A DNA stretch of 64,000 nt, taken from assembly GCA_034638255.1 (NCBI GenBank), contig JAWPGT010000005.1, forward strand, positions 248,001 to 312,000, in the 5' to 3' direction. Under the pieces are notes generated by a model. The model was not told the origin of the DNA, made no database searches, and saw only the letters and a list, made by a program, of their open reading frames with translations. A program made the position numbers and the translations under genes. This stretch comes from Coprinus comatus (lineage: Eukaryota > Basidiomycota > Agaricomycetes > Agaricales > Agaricaceae). Below, one piece after another: positions 22,549-33,367 of the stretch (the first letter of the stretch is position 1; every line of letters begins with the position of its first letter).

Positions 22549-24318
22549 TTAGGGGTCAAATGGTGATTGACTCGGGCCTCCTACACCTGCTGTCAGGTAT
22601 ACTGGTCCACCTTCAATGTCAACAAAGAAGCAGTCTTCTAAACGGACTCCAACCTGATTGGGTGAGAAAGTCAGTCAACTCATTCTAAGAAAAGTTGGGC
22701 CAAGATTTACATCGCCTTCAATGTATATTCCTGGCTCATTGGAGAATGCGTGTCCTGGTTGAATCAAATCCTGGCTCCCTCCAACGAGATATGGGGATTC
22801 GTGATTTTCAAGCCCAATACCTATGTAGTTCAGAGTGCCGGTTTCATGAAATTTAGTTTCACATAGAAATGCTACATACCATGACCCAAGCGATGAGTGA
22901 AAAATCTATCCAATCCCCCCGAGTCACGTAAACTGGAACGTGCCACATGGTCGATAGACCTGGTTGTAACGTTGCTCTTGACCGCCAGAATAGCACTAAG
23001 CTGGGCACGACGAACTGCGTGCCATAACTCAAGGTGAGCTTTGGGTATCTGGGAGTTTGGTAGTGCGACTGTCTGGAAGTGATATATTAGACAAAAGCTG
23101 TAGTATAAATCAGGGGAAAATGATATATTATACCCGGGTTATATCACTCCAGTAGCCGTTGAATGTTGTTGTACAGTCGAACAGTGCAAAGTCTTGAACT
23201 TTTAGAGTCCTATCACTACCAGCACCATGGGGAAGAGCAGCATCGTCTAGGAATAGTGGTTATAGCGGGGTCAACGAACGTTTGCGATATATGATATCCA
23301 CTTTACAGACCTCCAAAAAGTGTAAGGCAGCCACCTAAAGATAAGCCAGCTTGCGTGAAGGCAGTGGCCATCATATCTCGTGCTTCACTTTCGGAAATAC
23401 CAATATACATTTGTTTATGTACGTGTCGCATAGCAAGAAGTGACGCCTGGAAAGTGAAAGTAAGGAAATATTGATGCATGGAATAGCCAGTGACTGACCT
23501 CAGTCGCGCATTTCATGATGTTGATCTCAGCATCAGATTTTCTCTCTCGCAGTTGGATGATCTCTTCAGGTGCGGAAGCGACTATAATGCCAGCGCTATC
23601 AAGAGCACGACGGAGACCGTCGTAGTGGAAGTGCCTTGCACTGTTTTCTATGTACACCTTTGTTGATTTCGAATTTCGCAAGCCGAGAGCATGTGTCGCA
23701 ATCTTGTATGGATCCTCGTCCTCCGCCCATTCTATATATTCGGAAATATTGGGTATAGGAAGCATCCTGGCACGCGTGGCTTCAAACTTGGGAGTCAGCA
23801 AGGAAACTTTTGATTTTACGGTGCCTGAGTCTTGGTCCGTTTGCGCGGTTATGATGAGGAGCAGCGGTCGTTCAGAAAGTTTCCAGTTTACTGAGGAGAA
23901 ATTTCCTAGATATTGGGTTTGTGCTCCTGGTTCAGAAAAATAGGCCGCAGCTTGATGTTCATGTAGGATATTTGCGACCTTTGCTTGGCGTGTATTGTAC
24001 TCCGAGTGTAAGATAGGGGGAACAATCGAAATACATGGGTGCATGGGTGCTTCGGAGAGAGGCTCCCCATAAGCCAGTGGGAGTGAATTGCTGTTGATGT
24101 TGAAAACGGGAAGTCCCGGATAGTAGAGATAAAAAGTAGCCAGGCATGCCAGAGAACTTAGAACCAAGGCCTTCTACACATATCGGAGGTGAAAGTTAAA
24201 AGAGTGGTCTATTAATAGGGATGAGAGGACTTACGAGTGATATTATTTTACGATAGACCGATTCTGTGACATGAAACTGCAATAGAACAGCATTGTGCTC
24301 TTGGAGTGCTTTACCCAT
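22549..24318 (-). CDS. Membrane-anch. M24B metallopeptidase (Xaa-Pro aminopeptidase/dipeptidase-like)
   Basis: Pita-bread-fold metallopeptidase that would release N-terminal residues next to proline. Exon 1 (up to 24318) encodes MGKALQEHNAVLLQFHV. Exon 2 gives a hydrophobic stretch (LVLSSLACLATFYLYYPGL), a likely signal anchor, so the enzyme may act in the secretory pathway or at the cell surface. The N-terminal creatinase-like domain follows (TRQAKVANILHEHQAAAYF). Of the catalytic domain I see FALFDCTTTFNGYWSDITRT (two Asp ligands, near 23170), HRLGHGIGLE (His ligand, near 22900), SNEPGIYIEGD and GVRLEDCF (two Glu ligands). All five metal ligands are therefore present. The C-terminus ends GGPSQSPFDP. 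Divergent from the AlkB gene with 106 bp between starts. Confidence 0.87.
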
Positions 24319-24424
24319 GGTGTTGGGATGAGAAAAAGCAAAAGGTCATTAGTAAGTTAGTCGATGCTGTTCAAAAACAGTTTGATCGCATTTTATTCTT
24401 ACTTAGCAGTCTACACTCATATGC

Positions 24425-26039
24425 ATGGATACAGACACTCTCATTGCACTTGTCAGCAGCCTCCTCACAACCAGTACAAGTCACGAAGATATCCTGCAGG
24501 CTCTTGTTGGTGCAGATGGAAATGCTCAAAATGCCGCTGATTCACTAAACTTGAGAAACTCAACAAACCGAAACACGGTCGTGACAAAGCGGAAGAGGAA
24601 GAATTTGGACACATGGATCAAGAAGACCAAACCAACGAAAGATACAGAAACTCCAATCATTTATGTAGATAGCGACGACGAGCCCAATATACCATCAAGC
24701 AAGCCAACATCCTCTTCTGGAGGTCAAAATCGGTCTAATAAACCCGTTATTGATTTAATGACTATCTTACGCCCTCCCTCATCTTCGGTTAAAGGCAAAT
24801 ACAGAGTTCAGGGTCTACCGCCCCTTACGCTTACCAGCCCAAGTATGGTTGCTAAACATACACCATGCACTCTCCATCTCTCTGTCCTTCCCGCTGAATT
24901 GGCATGCCAGCTCTTTTATACCATGATGGAAGAATCTGCAGGGTGGAAACGCAATCAGTGGTGGCTATTTGATCGAGTGGTGGAAAGTCCTCATCGAACG
25001 TCCTTCTATGCAAGACTTGATAATGATAATGATAATGAAGGCACAAAGGAATGGCAAGAGGCTGCCCAATTCTGGTGCGTACCAGCTCTTCATTCTAGTC
25101 CTAAAATACGAGCCAACTGCTTAGGTATAATGGCCGACCTACTGATCCTCCAAAATCTTTCCCACCGGAGATGGAACGGGCATGTGCATTTATTGAAAAT
25201 ATCGTGAATGAAGAACTTCAGAAGCGTGCACGATATCCTTTGGAGTATGGCGGCGATACAAGATCTCATGACACGGCATGGAAAGCAAACGTTGCGGCCT
25301 CCAACCGCTACGAGGGTTCTAAGGAAAGTGTAGGTTTTCACTCAGATCAGCTCACATACCTGGGACCTTATCCCACCATAGCCTCACTAAGTCTGGGTAC
25401 GTACCAACTTATTTCTGAGAATCCTCATTATTCACTATCCTTGTTCTTTATAGGAACCACGAGAGATTTCCGTTTGCGCGAGGTAATTCCTAACGAAGAA
25501 ACTGGTAAACGTCAAGCTAGGACATTTAATGTCCCATTACCCCATAATTCTGTGAGAGAATTATGTTCATGTATATTATACTTTACTGATATGCGTTTAC
25601 CCCACACTCTGTACATTTTCCATCTCACAAAATTCAGCTGACTATCATGCATGCCTCCTGTCAGGAAAAATTCAAGCATTCTATTCCTCCTCAAACTGCG
25701 ATTGACACTTTCCATCCTCCATTTCCTCCTAACGATTTGAACCATTCTACCCTAACATCTACATTGGGACCCTCCACCTACCCAACATCTAATTGCAGAA
25801 TTAACATTACCTTTCGATTCTATCGACCCGACTTTCGCCCAAACAGTATTCCAAGATGTCAATGCAACGTTCCAACCATTTTAAGGCCCGATATGAAGAA
25901 TAGGACAGATGGGAAAACAGATAAATACTGGTGGACATGTTATGCTGGTGCTCAGAATGACGGGAAAGGATGCAAATTTTGGAGGGTTTTAGATATGAAG
26001 AAAGAAGGTCGCGGACCTTGTGAGAGAGATGCAAATTAA
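24425..26039 (+). CDS. AlkB-type 2-oxoglutarate/Fe(II) dioxygenase with CUE-like and GRF zinc-finger modules (473 aa)
   Basis: Predicted nucleic-acid demethylase related to ALKBH2/3. Exons 24425-25074, 25125-25396, 25454-25551 and 25638-26039 sum to 1422 nt. The N-terminus (residues 1-43) looks like a CUE ubiquitin-binding helix bundle (IALVSSLLTTSTSHEDILQA). A basic patch (TKRKRKNLDTWIKKTK) could be a nuclear signal. The dioxygenase core has GFHSDQLTYLGPYPTIASLS (HxD), LPHNSLTIM, FKHSIPP (distal His) and RINITFRFYRP (2-oxoglutarate Arg). The C-terminus is a GRF-type zinc finger: CQC ... YWWTCYAGAQNDGKGCKFWR. CUE plus AlkB plus GRF suggests targeting to ubiquitinated or single-stranded DNA damage sites (inference). 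Confidence 0.9.
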
Positions 26040-26539
26040 CCTTCTTCTCCTAACGAGAACATGATAAAACCCATTTATAGGTACGTAACATATATTCCAA
26101 TCTTAACATTCTCTTTTTATTCAAGTTTGATTAGAGTCTATCGATGAGTTTTCCTTCTAGTGAATATTCAAACACATTCTTCCCTCCCGTTTTTCTGATG
26201 TGAGTATGTATGTAGTTAACGAAATTTGATATATACATATATATTGTATACCAAAATGAGTAAAGGCAACAGACCTGGGATGGCCTCGTGGTTCTATGCA
26301 TTTCGCTTGAAATGGGTACAGGTTGCTCATCATCTAGGAGTGAAGACTATTTTATGAAGGTTCTGGTGACGTACAGCATTACTCTCGCTCCGTTTCTCAT
26401 TTACCGACCCTCCTCCAACGTGGCATGTAAACGCTATATAAGCGAGAAACCGCTTCTTGTTGGGCACCTTAGAAACTTTTGAAGTCCAGCGACGTGGATC
26501 ACTCTCACAGGTTTTTCTCTAGGTTCAATTAACGAAGAT
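26040..26539. other. Intergenic region upstream of MFS paralog B
   Basis: 500 bp, presumably the 3' UTR of the AlkB gene and the promoter/5' UTR of the MFS gene. No reading frame or motif I can assign. Confidence 0.5.
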
Positions 26540-28633
26540 ATGATCGAGGAAGATTCAGGGGTCATTGCAGAAGTTGCGGGTATAGACATTGAATCCCAAT
26601 CACTGCTTGATATTGGACAGACGCCTTTGCCCAAAGCACAATTCACTGTCCTATGCCTGCTACGGGTGCAAGATCCCCTTCATTTCACACAGATATTCCC
26701 ATACATCAATGAGTTGGTTTGGAGACTGGAAGTTACCAAGGATCCAAAACAGATTGGTTACTATAGTGGCTTAGTGGTAGGTTTTGCTTAGCGCCAAGGG
26801 TTACTATTGGACATCTTCAATGCGTTCCAGTTCTGATTATTGAATATCAGGAATGTGTGTTTGCTATTGCCCAGCTGCTTGCTATGTATCCCTGGGGCGT
26901 ACTGTCGGGTATGTATCGCTATAAAACTTTTGTTTTCGACCCTAATATTTAGGTGTTACTTCACACTTCAAGATAACATTGGACGACGTCCAGTAATCCT
27001 GACGGGAGCTGCCGGTTTAACAATAGCAACCTTGACATTTGGATTTGCCCAGGATTTCAACACGGTTCTGATTGCGAGGTTTTTCGGTGAGTTCCTTGAC
27101 CTAAACCTTGTTTCTTGCATCAGGCCGTAATAGGACATTACCCGTATTTTCGGATTATATAAATCCTGAAAAAGCATGGTCGAGGAATTACTAAGTTATG
27201 GATTATGAGCGGTGATGCTAACAATGTGTTTGTTCCTTCTAGCTGGACTATCCTCGGGCAACGTGGCCGTAATTCCATCTGTTCTGAGTGAAATAACTGA
27301 TACAAGTAATCAAGCATTCGCATTTCCTCTGTTTGGGATATTTTGGCCCATCGGTGCCATCTTAGGGTCAGTCTTTTTGTTCGGTTTATGTTGGACACTT
27401 TCTGCCATGGGAAGCCCATAATAGTGATGAAGGTTGCTGATAAATCTATTTATAAACTCCTAGTCCAATCATCGGGGGGAGCTTGTCTAACCCAACAGAG
27501 AAGATTCCTATCTTCTATGATTATGCCTTATTTCGAGCGCACCCCTATCTTTTATCATGTTGCGTCATAGGGGGAATTAGTGCGATTAGCTGGGCTCTGT
27601 CTTATTATTTCCTGGAAGAGGTGATTCTTGTTCTAGTCATTCTCACGTACTACTTTCAGCTCACATATTCGTTGACAAGACCTTGCAAGGTCTTAGAGAT
27701 ACTCCGTCCCACCCAAAATCATCTCAATCTAGAGTGTATGGTGCTGTTTCTAACCCAATCAGTTCATCCGATACAACGTCTGTCAAGGAGCAATACACTG
27801 TATTCGATCTCTTGCGGATTCCAATCATACGAGCGCTATGTGCTTCTGCTTCTGTACTCAGTTTCATCTCCACTAGCTTTGAAGTTATATTCGTGCTTTT
27901 CTGTTATTCGCCCATCGAGAATGGTGGGATAGAATTTTCGGTGAGCATAGTTTTTCTAAACCTTTTCTTTTACGGGTGGTATTATTAACACAGTCGAATA
28001 ATAGCCTCAAGAAATTGGTTATGCTTTGGCTATTGCTGGAGCCGCCGCCACCATGCTGCAAGTTTTAGTTATGCCAAAGGCCTTGACACATTTTAACCAC
28101 GCAAAGTTGTACCACTTTGCCATGTCCTTATGGCCTATTCCATTTGTCGTGCTGCCATTATTGAATATCTTGGCCAGAAGTGGTGTTGATCCTTTGACAG
28201 GACAGCTTAGCACAGGAACCAAGGCGCAGCTATGGGTCGCCATTGGTTGCCTACTAGCTTTTGTTAGAGTAGCATTTATTGGTTTCTCGTGAGCGCAAAC
28301 GAAGCTGGTGGCTAATATCACATCTGACTTTCCCCCCTAGCATTAACATGTTGTTGGTCAAACGGTTCTCTCCAAGCCCATATGCTTTAGGTGCTATTTA
28401 CGGGCTGCTTCAATTCTGTATTTGTCTATCTAGAGCTCTCAGCCCAGCTTTTTCAAGGTACGTCTTCCCCTGGCAGTGAACTGTGAGTTATTTAACTTGA
28501 GAGATTCAGTTCACTATTTGTAATTTGCAACGATTACGACGCTCTTGGAGGAAATGTATGGGTATTGATTCTCATGTTTATCTCTGGCGTTGGACATGTA
28601 CTTTCGAAGCGTGTTGTATATTATGGTACTTAG
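26540..28633 (+). CDS. MFS transporter, DHA1-type multidrug-resistance-like (paralog B)
   Basis: Same family and block order as the transporter at 19153-21290, so the two are paralogs. MIEEDSGVIAEVAGIDIES is followed by helix 1 (PKAQFTVLCLLRVQDPLHFT). The motif A loop is DNIGRRPVILTG near 26980. SSGNVAVIPSVLSEITDTS, QAFAFPLFGIFWPIGAI and GGSLSNPTEKIP follow. The central loop is shorter than in paralog A. The second half has EIGYALAIAGAAA, HAKLYHFAMSLWPIPF and a last exon ending SKRVVYYGT. About nine exons. The N-terminus lacks the 25-residue extension of paralog A. Substrate unknown. Confidence 0.85.
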
Positions 28634-28665
28634 AAGTTAGGAGACTGGCATCATTGAATACTGAA

Positions 28666-28677
28666 TGACGTCACGTG
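28666..28677. promoter_or_regulatory. Overlapping CRE (TGACGTCA) and CACGTG elements upstream of the M13 gene
   Basis: TGACGTCACGTG lies about 170 bp before the M13 start codon. It combines a full ATF/CREB palindrome with an E-box core. Assignment to the M13 gene is by position only. Confidence 0.4.
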
Positions 28678-28848
28678 GGATTGGTACTTCCCATCACGCT
28701 GCCCATCACAATAGACTCAGAAGCCGCTCATAAGCACACACCTGCCTTGCCTTGTCCTCACCCCAGCATTGAGGCTTCCTCTATTTCTTACCTACATCTG
28801 CATACATAGCAACAACCTCGTACATTGTAATTGAACTTCTCCGTCAAC

Positions 28849-31800
28849 ATGGCGGACAGGGAACCAAGACCCTCGACAGACCATGGTACATTGTATGCGC
28901 GCCAACCTGTAAACAAGACTAATGCATACCCATTTTCGTAGAAGGAGCACCACTGTTACGCGATACAGAGGCAGAAGCTGACGGTCGCGGGCAACCTCCA
29001 TCAACATTTTCTAACCGTCTAAATTCAGTAGCACAAGAACCTCTTACACCTCTCACAAAGATACTTCTCATATTGGCGTTGGTGTTGCTCCTTGTTAGTT
29101 CAGTAAGTTGTTTATCCAGGTCATTAAGTACTTTCTAATTTGCTTCTTTGTTAGGTCTTCATTGGTCTTTTTGCTGGAGCACAACACAAACTTAGTCTTG
29201 AGCGTGACCACATCCCGAACACCGTTACGCGCATATATACAACAACCGAATACCAGACTCTTCCGGGGACAGCTATTACTAGTATTATAACTGCTACCCG
29301 CACGGCGACGGCGACTACAACGAAAGTCTTGCCTACTACTACTACTGTTGGTGGGACCGTGACAACTACCGTTATCACTACCACGACTGCAAAGGTCACT
29401 AAAACTACGAAGCCAGACCCTATACCCGAGCCCACTGGAGCACCGGATAAGGCAGGTTTCCCTAACGCTTTGTGAACAACTGTATTCATTGGTTTTTTCT
29501 TAGGAAGTATGCATGGAACCACATTGTATCGTCTTGTCTGCGGCCATTCTTTCGTCTTTGGATACCACTCAGGACCCTTGCGAGAACTTCTATGACTTCG
29601 TCAGTAAGTGCATAACCGGTTTTTGTTTCCTGTTGGAATAAATGCTCAAGACTATCTCTAGATAATGGTTGGCTGAAGGCTCATCCCCTGCCTGCAGATA
29701 AGAGTAGTTATGGGAACTTTGAGGCTCTTGCCCAACAGAATCAGCAAGTCATTCAGAAGATCCTGAATTCAGAACAATCTATGGATTCTTTAGCAGAAGA
29801 CTCCTATGATAAAGAGACACTTAAGAAACTCCGGGATATGTATTCCTCCTGTTTAAACGAGGAACAGCTCAATGAAATCGGAAGTGCTCCGTTGGAACAT
29901 ATTGTTTCTATCGTCCGCAAGCTTTTCAGAGAAGAAAATACAGACATATCCTCAACCCAAGGCAAGGAGAAGTCCAAAGGATTGACAGCAGCTCTTGCTT
30001 TCTTACATTCACGAGGTAACTAGTTGAAACCATTGTGCCTGTCGCATGTACTCACTATCTGCACTAGGAATTGGCCCCTTGTTTTCGCTTGATATTGAAG
30101 GCGATGTTGGAGTTGACCCTAACCATATGGTGTTATGGTTTAGTCAATCCGATTTCGGTCTCCCTTCAAAGGTTTGGTCTTCATGTGCCCGTGTGAATTA
30201 CTACTGATTCTTCTGTACAGGAATATTATGAGGAGAAACAAATCAGGAAGATATATCAAAGTGTCATTGAGCGCCTTTTGACCATCCTGGACGATGCTAA
30301 CAGTGAAGAAACCCAAGAGACACTAGTTGATGATAAACAAGATCAAGTGCAGACAGGCTTTTCTATCAAGGCAATATCCAGCATGTGGCCTCCCTGGCCT
30401 TGGCCACCTTGGGACGGTGATGGTGATGGCGGTGATGGCGACGACGACGACAAGTCGCCTTCCCCTGAGCGACCCAGTTACAAGAAGCTAGCAAAGAATG
30501 TTGTCAAGTTTGAGAGGAAATTAGCCCAAGCTAGTCTTGATCTGTGAGTTTCATCTACCTATCAAAGTTGAATGATAAATGACTTCAATAGGGACATTCT
30601 TTTCCAAGACCCAATTGCAACCTACAATCCTGCACCCCTGTCTTCGCTGACAGATGCTCTTCCTCAGATCCACTTCCCAACGTACTTTGCTGCGTTTACA
30701 CCGCGAAACTATCCCGATCGTGTGATCATCACCTACCCAGCTTATGCAAAAGCATTGGCGAAAATATTAGATGAGACCTCAAATGACGTCATTGAAGCAT
30801 ATTTGGTAGCACGAACCGCCTTGGTTATGTCCCCATATCTAGGTATGGACACAGATGCATGGCAAGCTCAAAGAGTGCTCGTTGAGACCTTGAGTGGTAT
30901 CAAAAAGGGAGCGGTCGGTGATCGTGGCGAGTACTGTGTCGCGAGAGTTGAAGGGACACTTGGTTTTGCCGCTGGTCGGTTTTTCGTCAATGAGACGTTT
31001 GGGGGAAACTCTAAAGTCAAAGGAACAAATATTATCACTGATATAATCAAGGCTTTCAAAGCATCGCTGTCTCACATCGATTGGATGGACGAGGAATCAG
31101 CTAAGGCCGCTGCAGAAAAGGTGACAACCATATTGATATGTATGGTTACTCAGACGCTGACCGCTCATCTGCATAGGCCGATGCCATACGCGTCAAAGTG
31201 GGTTATCCCATATCTCCTGATACAACAAGCTCCCGCTCCATCGCCAGGTACTACAGTGGAGTCAAAATCGACGAAGCAGATTTTTTCAACAATATTCTCA
31301 GGGCTCGGTTTGTATCCTTTTCATACGTTTATGTATAATGAGCTAAATTGATTTATAGGTCCAGCGAAATTTTCAAACGTTGGCTTTTGTTGGGTAAGAG
31401 CAGAGACCCCGAGGCATGGGAGATGTGGCCTTCGATGGTGAACGCTTACTTTAATCCTCCATCCAACGAGGTATTTTACTATTTCATTCGGAACTACAGT
31501 ACAACTAACTCCTGGATAGATTGTCTTCCCCGCAGGTATTCTTCAACCGCCATTCTTCTCCTATGATTGGTAATTATTATAGTAATCATCAACTGATATA
31601 CAGTTTCTAACTCATCCCTCAGGCCTGGATACCTTTCATATGGTGCTTTCGGCCAAGTAGCATCACATGAATTGACTGTAAGTGGATTCAAGAATTGGGT
31701 GCATCATTTTCTGATGCTAGTACTATAGCATGCCTTCGATTCTGCTGGACGGTTGTACAATCAACACGGAAAGTTAGAAGAATGGTGGACGAATTCTACT

Positions 31801-32398
31801 AGCGAGGGTTTTAAAATTCAACAGGATTGTATTGTCAAACAGTTCTCAGGTGCAAATTTTACCTTTTCTTTTCTTTTCTGAAACCCGTATTAAAGATCAC
31901 GTAGAATATACCATTGATGACGGGAAAGGTGGCAAAGTTCATGTTAATGTAGGCCAATTTTTATATGCCTTGTATCCTGTAAAATTCAAACGGTTCATCC
32001 AGGGAAATTTGACATCTGGAGAGAATATTGGAGATACAGGACTTATTCAAGCTTATCGTGCATGGAAGTCCCAATATGACGATTCGATAGAGTCTGGTAA
32101 CGAGTATTTGTTGCCAGGGGTGAATTATACCAGGGAGCAACTGTTTTTCATTGCTTTCGGTCGTATCTGGGCCCGTGCGATGAAACCCGCTGCAGCAGTG
32201 AGTGTTAAGCCCTTACAACAGGTACCGGAAATTGACAAGTCGTAGGTGCAACGAATTCGTACGGATCCTCATTCTCCAAGTCGTTATCGTGTGGATGGCA
32301 CAGTATCCAACATCCCGGAGTTTGCCAAGGCTTTCAAATGTTCCAAGAACGCAAAGTTGAACCCTCCGCGGGAGAAACAGTGTATCTTTTGGTCATAG
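28849..32398 (+). CDS. M13-family zinc metallopeptidase, neprilysin/ECE-like type II membrane protein
   Basis: Ectopeptidase that would cleave small peptides outside the cell or in the secretory lumen. A short cytosolic tail (MADREPRPSTDHG...) leads to one membrane anchor (LTKILLILALVLLLVSS, near 29070). A Thr-rich stalk follows (TATRTATATTTK, TTTVGGTVTTT). The body begins CENFYDFVNNGWLKAHPLP. The zinc site is ASHELTHAFD near 31670-31740, with an intron inside HExxH, and GENIGDTG supplies the third ligand. The C-terminus has CSKNAKLNPPREKQCIFWS, where the Cys...Trp ending is diagnostic for M13. Near 30380-30480 there is an unusual insert, WPPWPWPPWDGDGDGGDGDD, followed by KSPSPERP. One intron (from 29452) has a GC donor. 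It converges with HIS3, 72 bp apart. Confidence 0.9.
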
Positions 32399-32470
32399 AT
32401 ATTGAGCTTAATATTTTGTATTTCAGATTGCGAGCTGGATTATATGTTATTATTTGCCACACCATCCATA

Positions 32471-33283
32471 CTACAATATGCCTTTGGTGCTTGGGACATC
32501 AGTGGAACCTGTACGCTCAATAGCCTGGCGAATGGCAAGTGCCAGCGCCTTGAAAGCGGATTCAGAGCTAGGAGAAAAGTCAGATGGGAGAGGTTATAGG
32601 AGATGAGAAAGGTATACCGGTGGTGATCGTTCTCGCCTCTGAGTACATCAACGTGAAGGGTAACACCCGATGCCATGGCAAAAGAGTAGAAGATGTGAGG
32701 GATCATCTCTGTTGATAAATCACCGATTTTCTCGCGTTTGAGACCTAAGTCCGTAATGCAATAAGGACGGGAACAGATATCAATAACAGCTCGTGAGAGT
32801 GCCTACAAATAGAGTGAATAAGTGAGGAGAGACACTGAATACAAAGAACGGACTTCGTCTAGGGGGGCAAAACCAGTGCCATATCTTTTAATGCCGCGAA
32901 CTTCACCTAGGGCCTGCTTAAATGCGGTACCCAGTGCGATGGCGCTGTCCTGTGTTTGGGACGGCGATTGGATAAATGAACATTGGGTTGCAGGATATAC
33001 ACTCATCTGCCGTGTGATGGTCATCAATCCAGAGGTCTCCTTTGCACTTCATGGTAAGTGACATTCCGCCGTGCTTCGCAAGGGCGGTATACATCTAAAG
33101 GTTACATTAATTTGGTACCATCTGGAGTTAATAGACTTGTACATGGTCGAGGAAGCCTATTCCGGTGGAGACTTGAATGATCTGAGTTGGATTTATGGCT
33201 TGGGCATAGTCCAGGTCAATAAAGACCTCGATCTCGGTCTCGCTGGTCTTGCGAGAGACGGAGGCGGTGCGTGGAGTGGACAT
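32471..33283 (-). CDS. HIS3: Imidazoleglycerol-phosphate dehydratase (201 aa), with a suspect exon boundary
   Basis: Histidine biosynthesis enzyme that converts imidazole-glycerol phosphate to imidazole-acetol phosphate with Mn2+. Exons 33143-33283, 33003-33094, 32854-32944, 32618-32802, 32471-32567 sum to 606 nt. [20 protein letters not shown] opens the protein. GFLDHM, a [13 protein letters not shown] metal motif, [22 protein letters not shown] blocks, [24 protein letters not shown] and the terminal DVPSTKGIL are all present. The odd point is the exon 2/3 junction: the only in-frame splice gives HHTADDAIALG instead of the expected HHTxEDxAIALG, removing the conserved glutamate ligand. See the finding at 32944-33003. 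Start is 84 bp from MSS51 on the other strand. Confidence 0.9.
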
Positions 33284-33367
33284 TGGAGGAGAAAAGGGAG
33301 AAGGTGATGGACAACAGATCACAACAGAAAAGGATGGGATGGACTAATATGGATAAATAAAAAATCA

